Shown here piece by piece: positions 12,317 to 12,744 of a stretch of 12,744 bases of DNA. Position 1 is the stretch's first letter. Each line of letters starts with the position of its first letter. Below the pieces are notes generated by a model. The model ran no database searches. It saw nothing but the letters and a program-made list of their open reading frames with translations, and was not told the origin of the DNA. Made by a program: the position numbers and the translations under genes. Where the stretch lies: positions 1 through 12,744 of the forward strand of contig SBBH01000082.1 of NCBI GenBank assembly GCA_005239795.1, in the 5' to 3' direction. The DNA comes from Planctomycetales bacterium (lineage in GTDB: Bacteria > Planctomycetota > SBBH01).

Positions 12317-12744
12317 TCAAACGCAGTTATTCAGAAACCAGTCGTAGGTTCGGCGGATGCCGTCTTCTAAATTGATGCGGGGTTGCCACCCCAGGGCTGA
12401 AACAGCCCGGCTGTCCAAGAGCCTCCGGGGGATCCCGTCGGGCTTTGCCGCATCAAACCGGATTTCCGCTTGAAGGCCCACAACCTCCCGGATGATCCCG
12501 GCCAGCTTGGCGATGGAGGTTTCGATGCCGCTGCCGACGTTGACGAAATCCGGAACCCCCTGACAGTTCATGAGAAACACGCAGGCGGAAGCAAGATCAT
12601 CCACATAAAGAAACTCCCGCTGGGGAGTTCCCGTTCCCCAAACCGTTACAGAAGAGTGTTTTGCCTGCTTCGCCTCGTGAAACCGCCGGATCAGCGAAGA
12701 GATGACATGGCCTCCCTCGTCGAAATGGTCGCCCGGCCCGTAGC
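12317..12744 (-). CDS. fcl: GDP-L-fucose synthase, C-terminal part (runs off the window)
   Basis: The open frame continues to the window edge (142 codons plus 2 bases) and the start lies beyond 12744. The enzyme converts GDP-4-keto-6-deoxy-mannose to GDP-L-fucose, a donor for surface glycans. The visible part matches the family's C-terminal half closely: YGPGDHFDEGGHVISSLIRR, FHEAK, VWGTGTPQREFLYVDDLA, FVNVGSGIETSI, AKPDGIPRRLLD and LGWQPRINLEDGIRRTYDWF. The Rossmann motif and the catalytic Tyr-Lys pair are outside the window. It is a cytosolic SDR-type epimerase/reductase. Its 3' end faces the cloverleaf repeats, which may limit readthrough toward the tRNA. It fits with the GT9 and GT2 genes in implying a fucose-containing polysaccharide, though linkage to them is inferred. 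Confidence 0.92.
   Translation of the reverse strand, partial: YGPGDHFDEGGHVISSLIRRFHEAKQAKHSSVTVWGTGTPQREFLYVDDLASACVFLMNCQGVPDFVNVGSGIETSIAKLAGIIREVVGLQAEIRFDAAKPDGIPRRLLDSRAVSALGWQPRINLEDGIRRTYDWFLNNCV

Overview
The window comes from a GC-rich bacterial chromosome. A GT9 (heptosyltransferase-like) glycosyltransferase and the end of a GDP-L-fucose synthase gene point to a diderm (Gram-negative) cell with surface polysaccharide. Nothing here fixes the phylum; an uncultivated lineage is a guess from the unusual combination of genes. Genes are tightly packed, with many start/stop overlaps (GTGA, ATGA, TAATG), so translational coupling is the rule.

Layout. (1) 1-940, plus strand: end of an unknown gene, a YacP-type NYN nuclease and holo-ACP synthase (acpS), all overlapping. 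(2) 1052-1708, plus: a DnaA/Hda-like AAA+ protein lacking the usual C-terminal lid, with two DnaA-box-like sites upstream. (3) 4453-1591, minus: an operon for the alpha and beta subunits of a TPP-dependent 2-oxoacid dehydrogenase E1, then a GT2 glycosyltransferase whose end overlaps the AAA+ gene by 118 bp. No E2 or E3 is present. (4) 4653-7922, plus: a four-gene overlapping operon encoding a GT9 glycosyltransferase, a stand-alone Rieske protein, a separate Rieske-oxygenase catalytic domain with the D-x2-H-x4-H iron motif, and an FAD oxidoreductase. Operons 3 and 4 diverge from an intergenic region with recognisable promoters on each strand. (5) 8807-7959, minus: a SAM methyltransferase gene interrupted by one in-frame TAG, and 8927-9676, plus: a short-chain dehydrogenase. 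(6) 11160-9673, minus: a GMC oxidoreductase, preceded by a small membrane-associated protein gene (11762-11388). Between them lie two back-to-back TA-flanked inverted-repeat elements. (7) 11823-11946, plus: promoter and gene for tRNA-Glu(CUC), followed by about 370 bp without genes, containing nested inverted repeats and two tandem cloverleaf-forming repeats. (8) 12317-window end, minus: the C-terminal part of GDP-L-fucose synthase.

How it may work together (inference): regions 3-6 look like a pathway that makes and oxidatively tailors a glycan or glycolipid. The E1 pair would act on a 2-oxoacid, the glycosyltransferases would assemble sugars, and the two-piece Rieske oxygenase, FAD enzyme, SDR, GMC enzyme and (now interrupted) methyltransferase would modify the product. 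The two most unusual items are the split Rieske oxygenase embedded in a glycosyltransferase operon and the covarying cloverleaf repeats. All calls were made by reading the sequence; no database search was done.
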